From Pseudomonadota bacterium (lineage in GTDB: Bacteria > Pseudomonadota > Gammaproteobacteria > Burkholderiales > Burkholderiaceae), in assembly GCA_963205525.1 (NCBI GenBank), contig CAUJJP010000001.1:1-13637 (forward strand): 13,637 bases of DNA, written 5' to 3'. The notes below the pieces were generated by a model. That model was not told where the DNA came from. It searched no databases and saw nothing but the letters and a program-made list of their open reading frames with translations. Each line of letters opens with the position of its first letter. The first letter of the stretch is position 1. Made by a program: the position numbers and the translations under genes. Positions 12,381-13,637 of this stretch are shown one piece after another.

Positions 12381-12408
12381 TTGTGTGCCAGGTCCAGCCT
12401 TAAATAAT
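12381..12408 (+). promoter_or_regulatory. Candidate sigma-70 promoter of livG
   Basis: TTGTGT (12381-12386) is followed after 16 bp by AATAAT (12403-12408), which matches 5 of 6 bases of TATAAT. Transcription would start near 12415, only a few nt before ATG 12419. The -10 overlaps the other possible start, ATG 12407, which makes 12419 the better choice. The local AT-richness is striking against the background. Confidence 0.55.
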
Positions 12409-12418
12409 GACGCGACAC

Positions 12419-13195
12419 ATGGCAGGCAACACCATTCTCGAGACCCGCGGTCTGGTCAAGGAGTTCAAGGGTTTCGTGGCCGTGGATGGGGTCGACCTGC
12501 AGGTGCAGCGTGGCCACATCCACGCCCTGATCGGTCCCAACGGCGCCGGCAAGACGACCTGCTTCAACCTGCTGACCAAGTTCCTCGAGCCCACGCGCGG
12601 CCAGATCCTGTTCGAGGGCGAGGACATCACGCGCGAGAAGCCGGCGCAGATCGCGCGCCGCGGCGTCATACGCAGCTTCCAGATCTCGGCCACCTTCCCG
12701 CACCTGACGGTGCTGGAGAACGTGCGCGTGGCCTTGCAGCGCCGGCTCGGCACCAGCTTCCACTTCTGGAAGAGCGAGCGCACGCTCGAGCAGCTGCATC
12801 CGCAGGCCCTGGAGCTCTTGGACACGGTGGGCCTGCGCGACTTCGCGGCCGAGGTGACGGTGAACCTGCCCTACGGCCGCAAGCGGGCGCTGGAGATCGC
12901 CACCACGCTGGCGATGGAGCCCAAGCTGATGCTGCTCGACGAGCCCACCCAGGGCATGGGCCACGAGGACGTGGAGCTGGTGACGCGGCTGATCAAGAAG
13001 GTGGCGGCGAACCGCACGGTGCTGATGGTCGAGCACAACATGAGCGTGGTGTCCTCGATCGCCGACCGCATCACCGTGCTGGCGCGCGGCGCGGTGCTCG
13101 CCGAGGGGCCCTACAGCGAGGTCTCGCGCAACCCCGAGGTGCTGCAGGCCTACATGGGCAGCGAGGACGTCGAGCTGCAGGGCGCGCATGGCTGA
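12419..13195 (+). CDS. livG: Branched-chain amino acid-type ABC transporter ATPase LivG
   Basis: This is one of the two cytosolic ATPases that power a HAAT-family importer (LivFGHMJ type), usually for branched-chain amino acids but also for amides, urea or aromatic acids. The 258-aa protein has Walker A GPNGAGKT (39-46), Q-loop Gln88 in RSFQISATFPHLT, the LivG-type signature LPYGRKRALEIA (150-161), Walker B LMLLDEP (170-176), and switch His206 in VEHNM. The C-terminal QAYMG segment is typical of LivG. All catalytic residues are intact. ATG 12407 would add MTRH, but lies in the -10 box. The stop overlaps the livF start by 8 bp, so the two are coupled. Substrate is unknown from these subunits alone. 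The neighbouring hydroxyacid dehydrogenase makes valine metabolism possible, not shown. Confidence 0.93.
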   Translation: MAGNTILETRGLVKEFKGFVAVDGVDLQVQRGHIHALIGPNGAGKTTCFNLLTKFLEPTRGQILFEGEDITREKPAQIARRGVIRSFQISATFPHLTVLENVRVALQRRLGTSFHFWKSERTLEQLHPQALELLDTVGLRDFAAEVTVNLPYGRKRALEIATTLAMEPKLMLLDEPTQGMGHEDVELVTRLIKKVAANRTVLMVEHNMSVVSSIADRITVLARGAVLAEGPYSEVSRNPEVLQAYMGSEDVELQGAHG

Positions 13196-13637
13196 GCCGC
13201 TGCTCCAGATGAAGGACGTGCACGCCTGGTACGGCGAGTCGCACATCCTGCACGGCATCAACCTGGAGGTGCACAAGGGCGAGGTGGTGACGCTGCTGGG
13301 CCGCAACGGCGCCGGCCGCACGACGACGCTGAAGTCCACCCTCGGCCTGGTGGGCCGGCGCAGCGGCTCGATCCGCATCGAGGGCGTGGAGACGGTGGGC
13401 CTGCCGCCGCACCGCATCGCCCACCTGGGGCTGGGCTACTGCCCGGAGGAGCGCGGCATCTTCGCCAGCCTCTCGTGCGAGGAGAACCTGCTGCTGCCGC
13501 CGCCGGTGGCCGAAGGCGGCATGGGCCTCGATGAGATTTACGCCATGTTCCCCAACCTGAGGGAGCGCCGCGCCAGCCCCGGCGGACGCCTGTCGGGCGG
13601 CGAACAGCAGATGCTCGCCGTGGCGCGCATCCTGCGC
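13188..13637 (+). CDS. livF: Branched-chain amino acid-type ABC transporter ATPase LivF (3' end beyond window)
   Basis: This is the second ATPase of the LivFG pair; 150 codons are present and the gene runs off the window (LivF is usually ~235-250 aa). It begins MAEPLLQMKDVHAWYG and shows the Q-loop region YCPEERGIFASLSCEENL, the signature LSGGEQQ (135-141) and AVARIL. The Walker A reads GRNGAGRT (38-45): Arg44 (codon CGC at 13317-13319) stands where nearly all ABC ATPases have Lys. The YCPEERGIF motif is characteristic of LivF, so the identity is secure. Start ATG 13188 overlaps the livG stop by 8 bp. Membrane subunits livH and livM and a binding protein are expected downstream. Confidence 0.92.
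   Translation, partial: MAEPLLQMKDVHAWYGESHILHGINLEVHKGEVVTLLGRNGAGRTTTLKSTLGLVGRRSGSIRIEGVETVGLPPHRIAHLGLGYCPEERGIFASLSCEENLLLPPPVAEGGMGLDEIYAMFPNLRERRASPGGRLSGGEQQMLAVARILR

Noticed and set aside
11741..13417. 558-codon minus-strand frame spanning the oxidoreductase, the control island and livGF
   Set aside because: It lies across the livG promoter island and opposite two intact ATPase genes, and its product has no domain.

Overview
The window is very GC-rich and gene-dense. Its gene content and order point to a betaproteobacterium of the order Burkholderiales, probably near the Rubrivivax/Leptothrix/Ideonella-type genera. That placement is inferred from protein resemblance, the exosortase-type PEP-CTERM protein and the intergenic repeat style; I could not test it by search. 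No rRNA, tRNA, insertion sequence, CRISPR array or prophage gene is visible. Most genes are chromosomal housekeeping genes, and the interest lies largely between them.

Left part (1-5400): a 20-G homopolymer lies at the extreme edge, followed by a ModE-type molybdate regulator (+). Convergent to it is a minus-strand block transcribed tldD -> ilvA -> [~82-bp structured tandem repeats] -> aromatic-rich leader peptide and attenuator -> aroG. TldD is a protease of the TldD/PmbA pair. The ilvA-type threonine dehydratase appears to start at a CTG that overlaps the tldD stop. The DAHP synthase gene has a complete-looking attenuation leader: a 24-codon peptide with seven aromatic residues in eight codons, an antiterminator option, and an intrinsic terminator just before the aroG start.

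Middle part (5400-8521): a small secreted protein of unknown function, then the conserved neighbourhood rsmI (-) / yraN-diaA-dolP (+). This is the E. coli yraL-yraN-diaA-dolP neighbourhood without lpoA between rsmI and yraN. rsmI and yraN are divergent with overlapping 5' ends. The DiaA-like SIS protein has lost the usual sugar-phosphate motif, and dolP overlaps it by ATGA.

Right part (8522-13637): a 304-bp gap holds a perfect 17-bp palindrome and a near-consensus sigma-54 (-24/-12) promoter in front of a PEP-CTERM surface protein, which ends in a clear intrinsic terminator. Next come a secreted TPR protein (+), a 3-hydroxyisobutyrate-dehydrogenase-family oxidoreductase (-), and the first two genes of a branched-chain-amino-acid-type ABC transporter, livG and livF (+). 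livF runs off the window, and its Walker A lysine is an arginine.

The strongest candidates for something worth following up are the aroG attenuator, the sigma-54/PEP-CTERM promoter region, the covarying tandem repeats, the CTG start of ilvA, and a recurring TAnnnT hexamer 6-10 nt upstream of start codons that lack a Shine-Dalgarno sequence, which suggests leaderless transcripts.
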